Position numbers and translations under genes: made by a program. A model generated the notes under the pieces. The model was not told the origin of the DNA and searched no databases. It worked only from the letters and a program-made list of their open reading frames with translations. Below are positions 35,699-44,329 of a DNA stretch of 64,000 nt, in pieces. Position 1 is the first letter of the stretch, and every line of letters begins with the position of its first letter. The stretch spans positions 1,922,001 through 1,986,000 of the forward strand of contig NZ_JAQNDK010000001.1 of NCBI RefSeq assembly GCF_028368935.1, written 5' to 3'. The stretch is from Sorangium aterium. Lineage in GTDB: Bacteria > Myxococcota_A > Polyangia > Polyangiales > Polyangiaceae.

Positions 35699-37546
35699 TT
35701 ACGCTCCCTTCTTCCCGAAGAGCGCGCCCGCGCGCTCGAAGAGGCCCTTGCCCGCCTCGATGGGCGCGGACCTCGACGCGTCGGGCGGCGGGGCGGGCGG
35801 CCTCCTGTCCGGCGTGAGCATGGGCTGCCGCCTCCCGGCGAGGACGGCCTCGAGCTCCTCGGGGGCCTCCGCCACCTTGAGCGCGGCCTCGAGCGTGGTC
35901 TTGCCGGCGCGGACGAGCTCGGCCAGCGAGTCGTCCAGGCGGATGATCCCGAGGCCCTTCCCCCGCTGCTGGAGGCTCGGTATCTGGAACGTCTTGGAGT
36001 CGCGGATGAGGTTCCAGAGCGGGACGGAGCCGGGCAGGACCTCGGCGGCGGCGACCATGCGCTTGCCGCCCTCGCTCGGCAGGAGCCGCTGGCTGACGAT
36101 GAGCCGGAGGCCGCCCGCGAGGGTGACGCGCACCTGCTGCTGATCGCCGGGCGGGAAGAGGTCTATCAGCCGATCGATGGTCTTCGCCGCGCTCGGGGTG
36201 TTCATGGTGCCGAGGACGAGGTGGCCAGTCTCGCTCGCGGCCAGCGCCATGCGGACCGTCGCCGTGTCCCTGAGCTCGCCGACGACGATGACGTCGGGAT
36301 CCTCGCGCAGCGAGGCCTTGAGGGCGTTCTCGAAGGAGCGGGTGTGCGTGCCGACCTCGCGCTGGCTGATCATCGCCTTGCCGCGCGCGTGGACGAACTC
36401 GACGGGATCCTCGACCGTGATGATGTGATGGCTGGTCTCGCGGTTCAGGATATCGATGATCGCGGTGAGCGTCGTGGTCTTGCCGTGGCCCGTCGGCCCG
36501 GTGATCACGATGAGGCCCTGGTGGTGGCGGGTGGCGAGCCCGATGGCGTCGGGCAGGCCGAGCGACGCGAGGGTCGGGATGCTGCGCGCTATCAGCCGGA
36601 ACGAGCCCTTGTACCCCTGCCGGTGGCGCGAGATGTTCACCCGGAAGCGGCCGAGCGCGCCGAGCTCGAGGGCGAAGTCGCACGAGCCCTCTGCGTCGAG
36701 CACCGGCGAGAGGCGCGCCGGGACGCGCGGCAAGAGGAGGGACTCGACGGCCGCCGGGTCGAGCGGCTCGCCGTGGGGCATGAGCTCGCCCGCCACCCGC
36801 AGGAGCGGCGGGCGGCCGGCGACGAGGTGGAGATCGCTCGCGCCCTGATCGCGCGCCATGGCGAGCAGCCCATCGAGGGCGGTCGACGGCACCTCGGCGG
36901 AGGAGGGCCGAGCGCGCCCGCCCGCCGCGACCGCGCGCGCGGCTGCGCGGGGCTCCGGGGACGGTGATGACGGGCGGGCGGCCGGCGCGGCGCGCTCGGC
37001 GGCCGGCGCATCGTCGGCGCGCGCCTCGAAGCGGGCCACCGAGGGCCGGCTGACGCGAGGCTCTGCAGGCGGCGGCGGGGAGCGGAGGTCGAGCGCGACC
37101 TCCGAGGAGCTCGTGCGCTTCGCGTCCGCCTCGCGCGGCGGAGGGCGCTGCCCCTCCTCGGGCGCGAGGTGCTCCCGCATGGAGAACTGCTGCGAGGGGC
37201 GGGCGGGAGGCGCGGCGGCGGCCGCGGTCCCCGACGCGGCGGACGACTGCATCCGCGTCATGCGGGCGTGCACGAGGTCCCCCTGGCGCGCGGCCACGAC
37301 GGAGATGGCGCCGATGCCCTCGATGCGGATGTGCCACTGCGACGGCTTCGCGCCGAGGGCCTCGACGTGGCGGCCGCCGCCGAGCGCGCTGAGGAGCATG
37401 AGGATGTCCTCCGTGGAGAGGGCGCCGGGATCGACGGCCTGGAAGGCGCCCGAGACCTTGACGCTGGGCATGCGCCCGGTCGCCACGGCGAACTCCGTCA
37501 CCTCGGGGCGGTTCAGTTGCGAGAGCCAGGATCGAAGGGCGTTCAT
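35699..37546 (-). CDS. second PilT-like ATPase with long N-terminal extension
   Basis: The protein has 615 residues, much longer than ordinary PilT. The first 100 residues form a separate folded region, then a Pro/Ala/Arg-rich linker (about 105-235), then a PilT core: ASDLHLVAGRPPLLRVAGEL, Walker A GPTGHGKTTT (near 350), HHIITVEDPVEFVHARGKA, REDPDVIVVGELRD (Walker B). The His box is altered: LGTMNTPSAAKTIDRL, with Asn where PilT has His. The C-terminal tail ends in FERAGALFGKKGA. ATG 37546 was chosen because upstream extension has no support. It forms an operon with the following ATPase (1 base apart), so hetero-assembly or a modulatory role is inferred. Confidence 0.85.
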   Translation of the reverse strand: MNALRSWLSQLNRPEVTEFAVATGRMPSVKVSGAFQAVDPGALSTEDILMLLSALGGGRHVEALGAKPSQWHIRIEGIGAISVVAARQGDLVHARMTRMQSSAASGTAAAAAPPARPSQQFSMREHLAPEEGQRPPPREADAKRTSSSEVALDLRSPPPPAEPRVSRPSVARFEARADDAPAAERAAPAARPSSPSPEPRAAARAVAAGGRARPSSAEVPSTALDGLLAMARDQGASDLHLVAGRPPLLRVAGELMPHGEPLDPAAVESLLLPRVPARLSPVLDAEGSCDFALELGALGRFRVNISRHRQGYKGSFRLIARSIPTLASLGLPDAIGLATRHHQGLIVITGPTGHGKTTTLTAIIDILNRETSHHIITVEDPVEFVHARGKAMISQREVGTHTRSFENALKASLREDPDVIVVGELRDTATVRMALAASETGHLVLGTMNTPSAAKTIDRLIDLFPPGDQQQVRVTLAGGLRLIVSQRLLPSEGGKRMVAAAEVLPGSVPLWNLIRDSKTFQIPSLQQRGKGLGIIRLDDSLAELVRAGKTTLEAALKVAEAPEELEAVLAGRRQPMLTPDRRPPAPPPDASRSAPIEAGKGLFERAGALFGKKGA

Positions 37547-37752
37547 CGTCGTCGCTCGTCTCCGCAAGCCGACTCTATCAACGATGAGGCGCCGCGTTTC
37601 AAAATGTCGTGCGACGGCGGCGACATTCGGCGGCGGCGACCCGCGCCGCGCGGGCCCGCGCCGACTCCCTCCCACCGCCACCGCTCGCGGCGACCGCGCC
37701 GGTCCTCCTCGGAGCGGTGCGACCCGGCTCACGCCCGCGGCGCGACGCCGAG

Positions 37753-38268
37753 CTACTGGATCGCGAGCTTGAGCCTGGCGCCCTTCACGAAGTGGCTCGG
37801 CGTCTTGCCCTTCTCGCCGGGAGGCGCCTGCTGCTCCGAGTCGATGGTGAGCTGCATGTTGCCGGTCGACTCGATCTTCTTCATGGTCACCCTGGCGATC
37901 TCGACCCATTTCGAGGATCTCGGTCCGCCGGGGTCCTCGACCTTGCGGAAGAGCACCGCCTTGGTCCCCGCGACGACCGGCTTCTCGGTCGTGGAGACGA
38001 GCGGCAGCAGGGTCGCGACCTTCCCCGTGCGCGAGACCAGCCTGCCGTAGACCTCGACGGAGTAGCTCTCCCACTCGCCCGCGCTGGAGGCCGAGGCGGG
38101 CTCTGCCGTAGGCGCGCTCTCCGCGCCGGCAGCCGCCGGCGCAGCCTGCCGCGGCGTGGCGGGGTGCTCTGCCGAGGCCGCGGTCGGCGTGGCGGAGAGG
38201 AGCGCGGCCGCGCCCGCGGCGACGAGCGATCGCGAGCACCTGGAGAGCCAATCACCAACCGTCTTCAT
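37753..38268 (-). CDS. exported protein of unknown function upstream of the PilT pair
   Basis: The product has 171 residues. A signal peptide (Ala-rich, cleavage near PTAASAEH) is followed by a Pro/Ala linker and a compact domain with EWESYSVEVYGRLVSRTGKVATLLPL, KWVEIARVTMKKI and HFVKGARLKLAIQ (read as motifs). It is not recognised as a known family; beta-rich and periplasmic by appearance. ATG 38268 is supported by AAGGAG upstream. It lies 206 bases upstream of the PilT-like gene on the same strand, so it may belong to the same unit, but that is not decided by the sequence. Confidence 0.65.
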   Translation of the reverse strand: MKTVGDWLSRCSRSLVAAGAAALLSATPTAASAEHPATPRQAAPAAAGAESAPTAEPASASSAGEWESYSVEVYGRLVSRTGKVATLLPLVSTTEKPVVAGTKAVLFRKVEDPGGPRSSKWVEIARVTMKKIESTGNMQLTIDSEQQAPPGEKGKTPSHFVKGARLKLAIQ

Positions 38269-39245
38269 GCACCACGCTCCTTCGCTACTTCGAAGCGATC
38301 CCACGACCCGCGCGAACTACGCAGGTTCGCAAACACCGCAGTTACAAAACTTCTCATCGTGACGCAGACTGGCACCCTCCGCAACTCATTTCTCGATCTC
38401 GACGGGGTTTGCGATCATGAACCATCGGCCACACGCTCATCTACATTCACATTCACATTCACATCCACATCCGTCATCATCGCGGGTGTCCCCGGCGCGG
38501 CCCGCATCAACGGCGCCCAGCCGCGGCTGCTCCCGCGCGCCGCGCAGCTTCACCTTCATCGTCCATCGTCGGCGGCTCATCGGCTTCGTCCGTGTCGTCA
38601 GCTTCTCGCCGCCCTGGGCGTCTGGCGCGCCTCGCTCAGATTCCGGTGCTGGCCGCCTCGGCGAGAGGCCGACCGGGCTCCGGCTGCGCGGCGCACACAG
38701 GCGTGCGGCGCGGCTCGCCTGAGCTCACCTGGTCATCTGGCTTGCCTGTCGTTTTGGCTCGCCCGTCGTTCCGGCTGCCTGGTTGCCCGGCCTGACCGCC
38801 TGCCTGGGCTCTCCGGCTCGCCTCGCTGGTTCTCCGACAGGTCCATCAGCGCGCTTCGCGAGGCGCGCTCTCGAAGAGCGAAACACCCACGCGAGCGACA
38901 GGCTGGCTCGGTCCAAGCCCGCCGTGCCTCATTCTCACCTGTCCGACCAAACCAGCTGCGCACAGCAGCGCGACCTCTCCCTCTCCAACCTCGCTCCGGG
39001 AACCTTCCCGGTGCCTTCCAACACCGCCGACCCGAAAATCGATGTCGGAGTAAGAGTCGCGTTTCAACCAAGATATCATGTCTTCGTCAAAGCAGAGCAG
39101 AAATTTTCGGACGCAATCGATTCTGGTGCGCCCCCGTGCGCGTATGTGTGACGCGCGCCGGCGCAGGGCGCACGCCCGAGCGTCCATGTGTGCCGGCGCC
39201 GGCGGGCCCTGCGGCTGGTAGGATGGCCGTGGAGGAACAGAGCCC
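38269..39245. other. 977-base gene-free stretch
   Basis: No gene could be supported. The region holds a hexamer run, ACATTC three times then ACATCC twice (38443-38472), and C/T-rich, repetitive-looking text near 38740-38860 with many gcctg/ggctc steps and lower GC in places (38280-38480 and 39040-39125). It could be decayed coding sequence or regulatory DNA for the divergent genes. A GGAGGAA Shine-Dalgarno precedes the methyltransferase ATG at 39246. Confidence 0.5.
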
Positions 39246-39989
39246 ATGCCCACGGTCGCCGCTCACTACGACACGCTCCTCGCCGAGCACTATTCGAGGA
39301 TGTTCGGAGATTACGACGCCAAGGTCGCCGAGCAGCGGGCGCTGTTCGAGCGGCTCGGCCTGCGCTCCGAAGGCCCGTCCGGGGGCTCACCCGAGGCCAT
39401 CGACCTCGGGTGCGGCTCCGGCTTTCAGTCCATCGCGCTGGCGCAGCTCGGGTTCAGGGTGACGGCCGTGGACACCTCGGACAGGCTCCTCGCCGAGCTC
39501 GACGCGCGCCGCGGGCCGCTCGCCGTCGAGATCGTGAGAGGGGATCTCCTGGACGCGCTGGAGCGCTCGGGGCCCCCCTGCGCGCTCGCCGTGTGCATGG
39601 GCGACACGCTCCCCCACCTCGGCAGCAAGTCGGACGTGGAGCGGATGTTCGCCGGCTGCGCCCGGCGACTCGCGCCCGGCGGCCATCTCGTGCTCACGTT
39701 CCGCGACCTCACCCGCGAGCTCGAAGGGGTCGACCGGTTCATCCCAGTACACGACTCGGCAGATGTGATCATGACATGTTTCCTCGAGTACGAACCCGAG
39801 ACCGTCAAGGTGCACGATCTCGTTCACACCCGCAGCCGAGACGACGGCCGGTGGACGCTGTCAGCGAGCTTTTATCGCAAGCTGCGCCTCTCCCCCGATT
39901 GGGTCTGCGACAGGCTCGACGCGGCAGGACTCCGCGTCATCCATCGCGAGATCACGCGCGGCCTCGTCACCCTCGCCGCGCGCTCCTGA
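39246..39989 (+). CDS. class I SAM-dependent methyltransferase (small-molecule type)
   Basis: The protein has 247 residues. The SAM-binding core shows AIDLGCGSGFQSIALAQLG (motif I), VTAVDTSDRLLAEL (acidic ribose-binding end) and RRLAPGGHLVLTFRD (post-motif III). It starts AAHYDTLLAEHYSRMFGDYD, typical of stand-alone methyltransferases near COG2226/UbiE-like enzymes. Substrate unknown. GGAGGAA lies upstream of ATG 39246. It is not close to a biosynthetic cluster, so its role cannot be read from neighbours. The stop is followed by a short palindrome ACCTCC-TGT-GGAGGT (40026-40040) before the next gene. Confidence 0.83.
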   Translation: MPTVAAHYDTLLAEHYSRMFGDYDAKVAEQRALFERLGLRSEGPSGGSPEAIDLGCGSGFQSIALAQLGFRVTAVDTSDRLLAELDARRGPLAVEIVRGDLLDALERSGPPCALAVCMGDTLPHLGSKSDVERMFAGCARRLAPGGHLVLTFRDLTRELEGVDRFIPVHDSADVIMTCFLEYEPETVKVHDLVHTRSRDDGRWTLSASFYRKLRLSPDWVCDRLDAAGLRVIHREITRGLVTLAARS

Positions 39990-40089
39990 GCTGAGGTGGG
40001 CCGGGATACGAACACCCATTCAAATACCTCCTGTGGAGGTTGATGATGCGGCCGACGCGGCGCTAACTTGATATGGGAGGATCAGACCC

Positions 40090-40326
40090 ATGTCCGAGAG
40101 AGCGAGTCAGACAGGCACGAACGACGCGGGGCAAGCTGCGGTCGTCAACCGGCCGTCGCGGGATGAGGTCCAGGACCTGCGGCGAGAACGAGACGAGGCG
40201 CGCGAGCTCCTGGCCACGCTGGTCGTGGCGCTCAAGCGCGCGACGTTCCGGCACGGCACCTACATCGACGGGCTCGGCGCCGCGATGGTCGCCGTGGATC
40301 GGTGGTCCAAGCCACGAGGCCGATGA
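40090..40326 (+). CDS. small protein of unknown function
   Basis: This 78-residue protein is charged at the N-terminal half (SRDEVQDLRRERDEARELL, likely a coiled coil) and then has VVALKRATFRHGTYIDGLGAAMVAVDRW. A good GGAGGA Shine-Dalgarno lies 8 bases ahead of ATG 40090, and the frame is clean, so it is a likely real gene. No family is recognised; no signal peptide or membrane segment. Confidence 0.55.
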   Translation: MSERASQTGTNDAGQAAVVNRPSRDEVQDLRRERDEARELLATLVVALKRATFRHGTYIDGLGAAMVAVDRWSKPRGR

Positions 40327-40551
40327 CCGGAGGGCCGGCACCGGGCTGCGGTGACGCCCGGAGTCGCGAGCCAAAGCCCCGAGAGACCTGGTGAGCGCGC
40401 CGCCTTGGCCGCTCGAACGACCTCGCCGCTCGTGGACGCAGCGCACGCAGCGCGCGGCGGGCGCGGCGGGCGCGGCGGGCGCGGTGGTCCCACGAGCGCC
40501 GGCCCCGCCTGCCGGCTAGGCGCGAGGGCCGGAACGGAGTAGGTTCCCGGC
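40327..40551. promoter_or_regulatory. ilvD upstream region
   Basis: The 225 bases before ilvD contain three copies of a GGCGGGCGC-type 9-mer (about 40455-40483) between short pairing arms CTCGTGG and CCACGAG (about 40431-40497). It should contain the ilvD promoter, but no leader peptide rich in branched-chain amino acids was found, so attenuation is not proposed. Confidence 0.35.
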
Positions 40552-42468
40552 ATGGCCGGATACCGCAGTCGTACATCCACCCAGGGGCGCAACATGGCAG
40601 GGGCGCGCGCGTTGTGGCGCGCCACCGGCATGAAGGACGCGGACTTCGAGAAGCCGATCGTCGCCATCGCCAACAGCTTCACGCAGTTCGTTCCGGGGCA
40701 CGTCCACCTCCACGACGTCGGGCAGCGGGCGAAGAAGGTCATCGACGCCGCGGGCGGGTGGGGCGTCGAGTTCAACACCATCGCCATCGACGACGGCATC
40801 GCGATGGGCCACGCCGGCATGCTGTACTCGCTGCCGAGCCGGGAGCTCATCGCCGACAGCGTCGAGTACATGGTGAACGCGCACTGCGCCGACGCGCTGC
40901 TGTGCATCTCGAACTGCGACAAGATCACGCCCGGCATGCTCCTCGCCGCCATGCGGCTCAACATCCCGACCGTCTTCGTGTCGGGCGGCCCCATGGAGGC
41001 GGGCAAGCTCGTCGGGACGCACGACCGCGACGGCAAGCCCCTCATCCGGAAGCTCGACCTCATCGATCCGATGATCGCCGCGAGCGACGACAAGGTGACC
41101 GACGCGGATCTCGCCGCGATGGAGCGGTCCGCGTGCCCGACCTGCGGCTCGTGCTCCGGCATGTTCACGGCCAACAGCATGAACTGCCTCAACGAGGCGC
41201 TCGGCCTCGCGCTGCCCGGCAACGGCACGCTGCTCGCGACGCACGCGGCGCGCTGGGAGCTCTTCGAGGCGGCGGCGAAGCGCGTCGTCGCGCTCGCGCA
41301 GCGGCACTACGTCGACGGCGACGCCTCGGTGCTGCCGCGGAGCATCGCGACGTTCGAGGCGTTCGAGAACGCGATGGCGCTCGACATCGCGATGGGCGGC
41401 TCGACGAACACGGTGCTCCACATCCTGGCGGTCGCCCGCGAGGCGCAGGTGGACTTCAAGATGGCGGACATCGACCGGATGTCGCGCAAGGTGCCCAACA
41501 TCTGCAAGGTCGCGCCGTCGTCGCATCACCACGTCGAGGACGTGCACCGCGCGGGCGGCGTGCTGACGATCCTCGGCGAGCTCGATCGCGCTGGGCTCAT
41601 CCACCGGCAGGTGGGCACGGTCCACACGGGCACGCTGGGCGAGGCCATCGACGAGAACGACATCCGCCGCCCCACGGCGACGGCCGCCGCGAAGAAGCGC
41701 TCGCTCGCCGCGCCGGGCGGCGTGCCGACCACGGTCGCGTTCTCGCAAGACAAGTACTTCGCCGACACCGACGATGACGCCCAGAAGGGCTGCATCCGCG
41801 ACGTCGATCACGCGTACAGCCGCGAGGGCGGGCTCGCCGTGCTCTACGGCAACATCGCGGTGGACGGCTGCATCGTGAAGACCGCCGGCGTCGATCCCGA
41901 GATCTGGAAGTTCGAGGGGCCCGCGCGGGTGTTCCACTCGCAGGAGGCGGCGTGCGACGCGATCTGGGACAACCAGATCCGCTCGGGCGACGTGGTCGTG
42001 ATCGTCTACGAGGGGCCGAAGGGCGGCCCCGGCATGCAGGAGATGCTCTATCCGACGTCGTTCCTGAAGGGGAAGGGGCTCGGGAAGGCGTGCGCCCTCA
42101 TCACCGACGGCCGGTTCAGCGGCGGGACGTCGGGCCTGAGCATCGGGCACGTCTCGCCGGAAGCGGCCGAGGGCGGGACCATCGGGCTCATCGAGGAGGG
42201 CGACCGCATCCGGATCGACATCCCCGCCCGGACGATCGATGTCCTCGTCAGCGAGGCGGAGCTCGATCGCCGCCGCGGCGCCGCCGAGGCGCGCGGCGCC
42301 GATGCGTTCAGGCCGAACCGCGATCGGAAGGTCTCCCCTGCCCTGCGGGCTTACGCGCTGATGGCCACGAGCGCCGCCAACGGCGCTGTCCGCGACGTCG
42401 GCCAGATCGAGCCGGGCCGGCGCGCCGGGGACGGCGCGGCCGCGAGCGGCTCCGGGCAGCGCAAGTAA
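40552..42468 (+). CDS. ilvD: dihydroxy-acid dehydratase
   Basis: This 638-residue enzyme of branched-chain amino acid (and pantothenate precursor) synthesis dehydrates 2,3-dihydroxy-isovalerate or -methylvalerate. Family marks: [39 protein letters not shown] (Fe-S ligand Cys), [20 protein letters not shown] (further cluster cysteines), [20 protein letters not shown] near the C-terminus. All expected motifs are intact. It is slightly long because of a C-terminal tail ([20 protein letters not shown]). The ATG at 40552 has only a distant GGAG. No other ilv gene is adjacent. Confidence 0.96.
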   Translation: MAGYRSRTSTQGRNMAGARALWRATGMKDADFEKPIVAIANSFTQFVPGHVHLHDVGQRAKKVIDAAGGWGVEFNTIAIDDGIAMGHAGMLYSLPSRELIADSVEYMVNAHCADALLCISNCDKITPGMLLAAMRLNIPTVFVSGGPMEAGKLVGTHDRDGKPLIRKLDLIDPMIAASDDKVTDADLAAMERSACPTCGSCSGMFTANSMNCLNEALGLALPGNGTLLATHAARWELFEAAAKRVVALAQRHYVDGDASVLPRSIATFEAFENAMALDIAMGGSTNTVLHILAVAREAQVDFKMADIDRMSRKVPNICKVAPSSHHHVEDVHRAGGVLTILGELDRAGLIHRQVGTVHTGTLGEAIDENDIRRPTATAAAKKRSLAAPGGVPTTVAFSQDKYFADTDDDAQKGCIRDVDHAYSREGGLAVLYGNIAVDGCIVKTAGVDPEIWKFEGPARVFHSQEAACDAIWDNQIRSGDVVVIVYEGPKGGPGMQEMLYPTSFLKGKGLGKACALITDGRFSGGTSGLSIGHVSPEAAEGGTIGLIEEGDRIRIDIPARTIDVLVSEAELDRRRGAAEARGADAFRPNRDRKVSPALRAYALMATSAANGAVRDVGQIEPGRRAGDGAAASGSGQRK

Positions 42469-42570
42469 CGGAGCTCCAGGCGCCGTCCAGCCGCCGTGCC
42501 GCGCTGGCGAGGCGCGAACGGGGCCACAGCGCACGCAGCGCGGCGTTCGCCGTCGGTGGAACGGTGGCCG

Positions 42571-42599
42571 CCGCGCCGGCCACCCGGAGGCCGGCGCGG
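42571..42599. terminator. hairpin downstream of ilvD
   Basis: A perfect 11-bp stem (CCGCGCCGGCC at 42571-42581 and complement at 42589-42599) with a 7-base loop lies about 100 bases after the ilvD stop and 57 bases before the next gene. No U-tract. Termination is inferred. Confidence 0.55.
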
Positions 42600-42655
42600 G
42601 TCGGGCGCTGCAACGCTCCGGGCCGGTCCGGCATCAACAGCGACGGGGGTGCGCC

Positions 42656-44008
42656 GTGTCGCGTATGATGCCGTACATGAGAACATTGGCGCTCATCGTG
42701 GCCACCTCTCTCGTCTCGGGTTGCAGCCCGAAGGTGCGTGATTTCCCTGGTGACCACGACGTCGGGAGCGGTGGAAGCGGGGCCGGTGGCAGCAGCGGTG
42801 CCACCACCAGCAGCAGTGACACCGCCAGCAGCAGTGACGCCACCAGCAGCGGCGCGAGCAGCAGCAGCGGCGGCGGGACAGACAGCTGCGTCGACCCGGC
42901 GGAGGACTGCCCGCCAGCGCAGGGCGCCTGCATGGAAGCGGTGTGCAGCGAGGGTGAGTGTGCGGAGCGGCCGAGGCCGGCGCGGACCCCCTGCGGGGCA
43001 GACGGCAGCGCGCAGTGCGACGGAACCGGGGACTGCGTGACGTGCGCGGGCGGCATGGCGTGCGAGTGCGGGGAGCCCGGTTGCCCGAACACGTGCGGAT
43101 CGATGGACGTGATGGTCATGCCTCCGAGCTGCGCGGGGGGCGGGCCGGGCGCCGGGGACAGCTGCGGGCCGGGCGACGCGAGCTGCTGCGGCAACAGGAT
43201 GGTCCCCTGTGGCACTTTCCTGAGGGGCTACGACGGGACGCCGAGCACGGACGACTCGTTCCCCGCGGCCATCAGCGACTTCCGCCTGGACAAGTACGAG
43301 ATCACGGTGGGGCGATTCCGAGCGTTCGTGGATGCCGGGCAGGGCGTCCAGGAGAGCCCGCCGGCCATCGGCGCTGGCCGGCACCCCCACGTCAACGGCA
43401 GCGGGTGGGTCGCGGGGTGGAACACGCGGCTCGCGCCGAACACCGCGGCGTTGAAGGCGGCGCTGCAGTGCAATGGCGATCGCCTCTGGACGTGGACCGA
43501 CGCCCCCGGGGCGAACGAGGAGCTGCCGATCAATTGCATCACCTGGTTCGAGGCGTTCGCGTTCTGCGCGTGGGACGGCGGCCGCCTGCCCTCGGAGGCG
43601 GAGTGGAACTATGCGGCTGCGGGAGGCGACGAGCATCGACCTTACCCCTGGGGCTCCGAGATCGACGGCGATCGCGCGTCCTACAGCTGCACCGGGGATG
43701 GGAGCGCCGCGGGGGCTTGCGCGCTGAGCGACATCCTGCCGGTCGGGTCGAAGCCGCGGGGCGACGGGCGATGGGGGCACTCGGATCTGGCCGGCAATCT
43801 GTGGGAGTGGACGATGGACTGGTGGCGGGATGCGCCCCCCACGCCGTGCATCGACTGCGTGCATCGCGTGGACGGCGATCGCGACGCGACGCGGGTCACC
43901 CGCGGCGGGAGCTACCGCGCGCCGGCGGCCGACGTGCGCGCAGGCAACCGCGACTTCAGCTATCCCATCGACCGCGTAAACAACATCGGCGCCCGCTGCG
44001 CCCGCTAG
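42656..44008 (+). CDS. FGE/SUMF1-domain lipoprotein
   Basis: The product has 450 residues from GTG 42656. A signal ending ATSLVSGC (lipobox) is followed by a Ser/Gly/Thr linker (about 35-75), a Cys-rich region (about 80-175) and a formylglycine-generating-enzyme-type domain (about 185-448): FRLDKYEITVGRFRAFVDAG, ITWFEAFAFCAWDGGRLPSEAEWNYAAAG (read as motif), LAGNLWEWTMDWW, TRGGSYRAP and the GARCAR end. This fold includes FGE, EgtB-like and PvdO proteins; as an extracytoplasmic lipoprotein it is unlikely to modify sulfatases, and its substrate is unknown. ATGs at 42665, 42668 and 42677 are alternatives; GGGGGTG precedes the GTG. Its TAG stop overlaps the first arm of hairpin copy B. Confidence 0.8.
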   Translation: MSRMMPYMRTLALIVATSLVSGCSPKVRDFPGDHDVGSGGSGAGGSSGATTSSSDTASSSDATSSGASSSSGGGTDSCVDPAEDCPPAQGACMEAVCSEGECAERPRPARTPCGADGSAQCDGTGDCVTCAGGMACECGEPGCPNTCGSMDVMVMPPSCAGGGPGAGDSCGPGDASCCGNRMVPCGTFLRGYDGTPSTDDSFPAAISDFRLDKYEITVGRFRAFVDAGQGVQESPPAIGAGRHPHVNGSGWVAGWNTRLAPNTAALKAALQCNGDRLWTWTDAPGANEELPINCITWFEAFAFCAWDGGRLPSEAEWNYAAAGGDEHRPYPWGSEIDGDRASYSCTGDGSAAGACALSDILPVGSKPRGDGRWGHSDLAGNLWEWTMDWWRDAPPTPCIDCVHRVDGDRDATRVTRGGSYRAPAADVRAGNRDFSYPIDRVNNIGARCAR

Positions 44009-44133
44009 AGCGGCGGTCACCCGCTTCGGATACGGGCCCATCTCGACGTTTTCGGTGCTCAGCGCACTGGAGTGCGCTTGCGCGCCGAAAACGCCGATCT
44101 GGGCCCGTCTCCTGTGCGGGAGACCGTCGCTCT
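44007..44133. repeat. long hairpin repeat, family copy B
   Basis: The arms AGAGCGGCGGTC-ACCCGC (44007-44024) and its near complement (44116-44133) enclose the common core (ACGGGCCCA, CGTTTTCGG) with apex AGCGCACT-GG-AGTGCGCT. The first AG belongs to the TAG stop of the FGE-like gene. Copy C at 47081 is nearly its reverse complement. It could end transcription of the FGE-like gene. Confidence 0.85.
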
Positions 44134-44203
44134 GCTCGGCACGTGGCAGAGGGGGGCGGAGCGAGACCGTCGCTCTGCTCGGCACGTGGCAGAGGGGGGC
44201 GGA
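44120..44203. repeat. 43-bp direct repeat flanking hairpin copy B
   Basis: Two tandem copies (44120-44162 and 44163-44203) of a segment beginning GAGACCGTCGCTCTGCTCGG and ending GGGGGGCGGA. The complement of the same segment precedes hairpin copy C (from 47055), so it belongs to the repeat unit. The second copy may be a partial duplication of the element end. Confidence 0.8.
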
Positions 44204-44229
44204 AACGGCTGTGGATCGGACATCACGGG

Positions 44230-44289
44230 ACGGCGCTGGACGCAGCGGGACGGCGCTGGACGCAGCGGGACGGCGCTGGACGCAGCGGG
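44230..44289. repeat. 20-bp tandem repeat (three copies)
   Basis: ACGGCGCTGGACGCAGCGGG occurs three times without change (44230-44249, 44250-44269, 44270-44289), 40 bases ahead of the oxidase ATG. It may be slippage or a cluster of operator-like sites; the sequence does not decide. Confidence 0.85.
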
Positions 44290-44329
44290 ACGTCCACGTG
44301 ACCGGATTCGACGCCGGGCGTGGTGTGCG

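Noticed and set aside
38443-38472. ACATTC/ACATCC run as a regulatory iteron
   Set aside because: Simple-sequence repeat with no gene start close by and no second site.
40455-40483. GGCGGGCGC triplicate as a CRISPR-like or operator array
   Set aside because: Units are adjacent with no spacers, and the words are typical low-complexity GC sequence.
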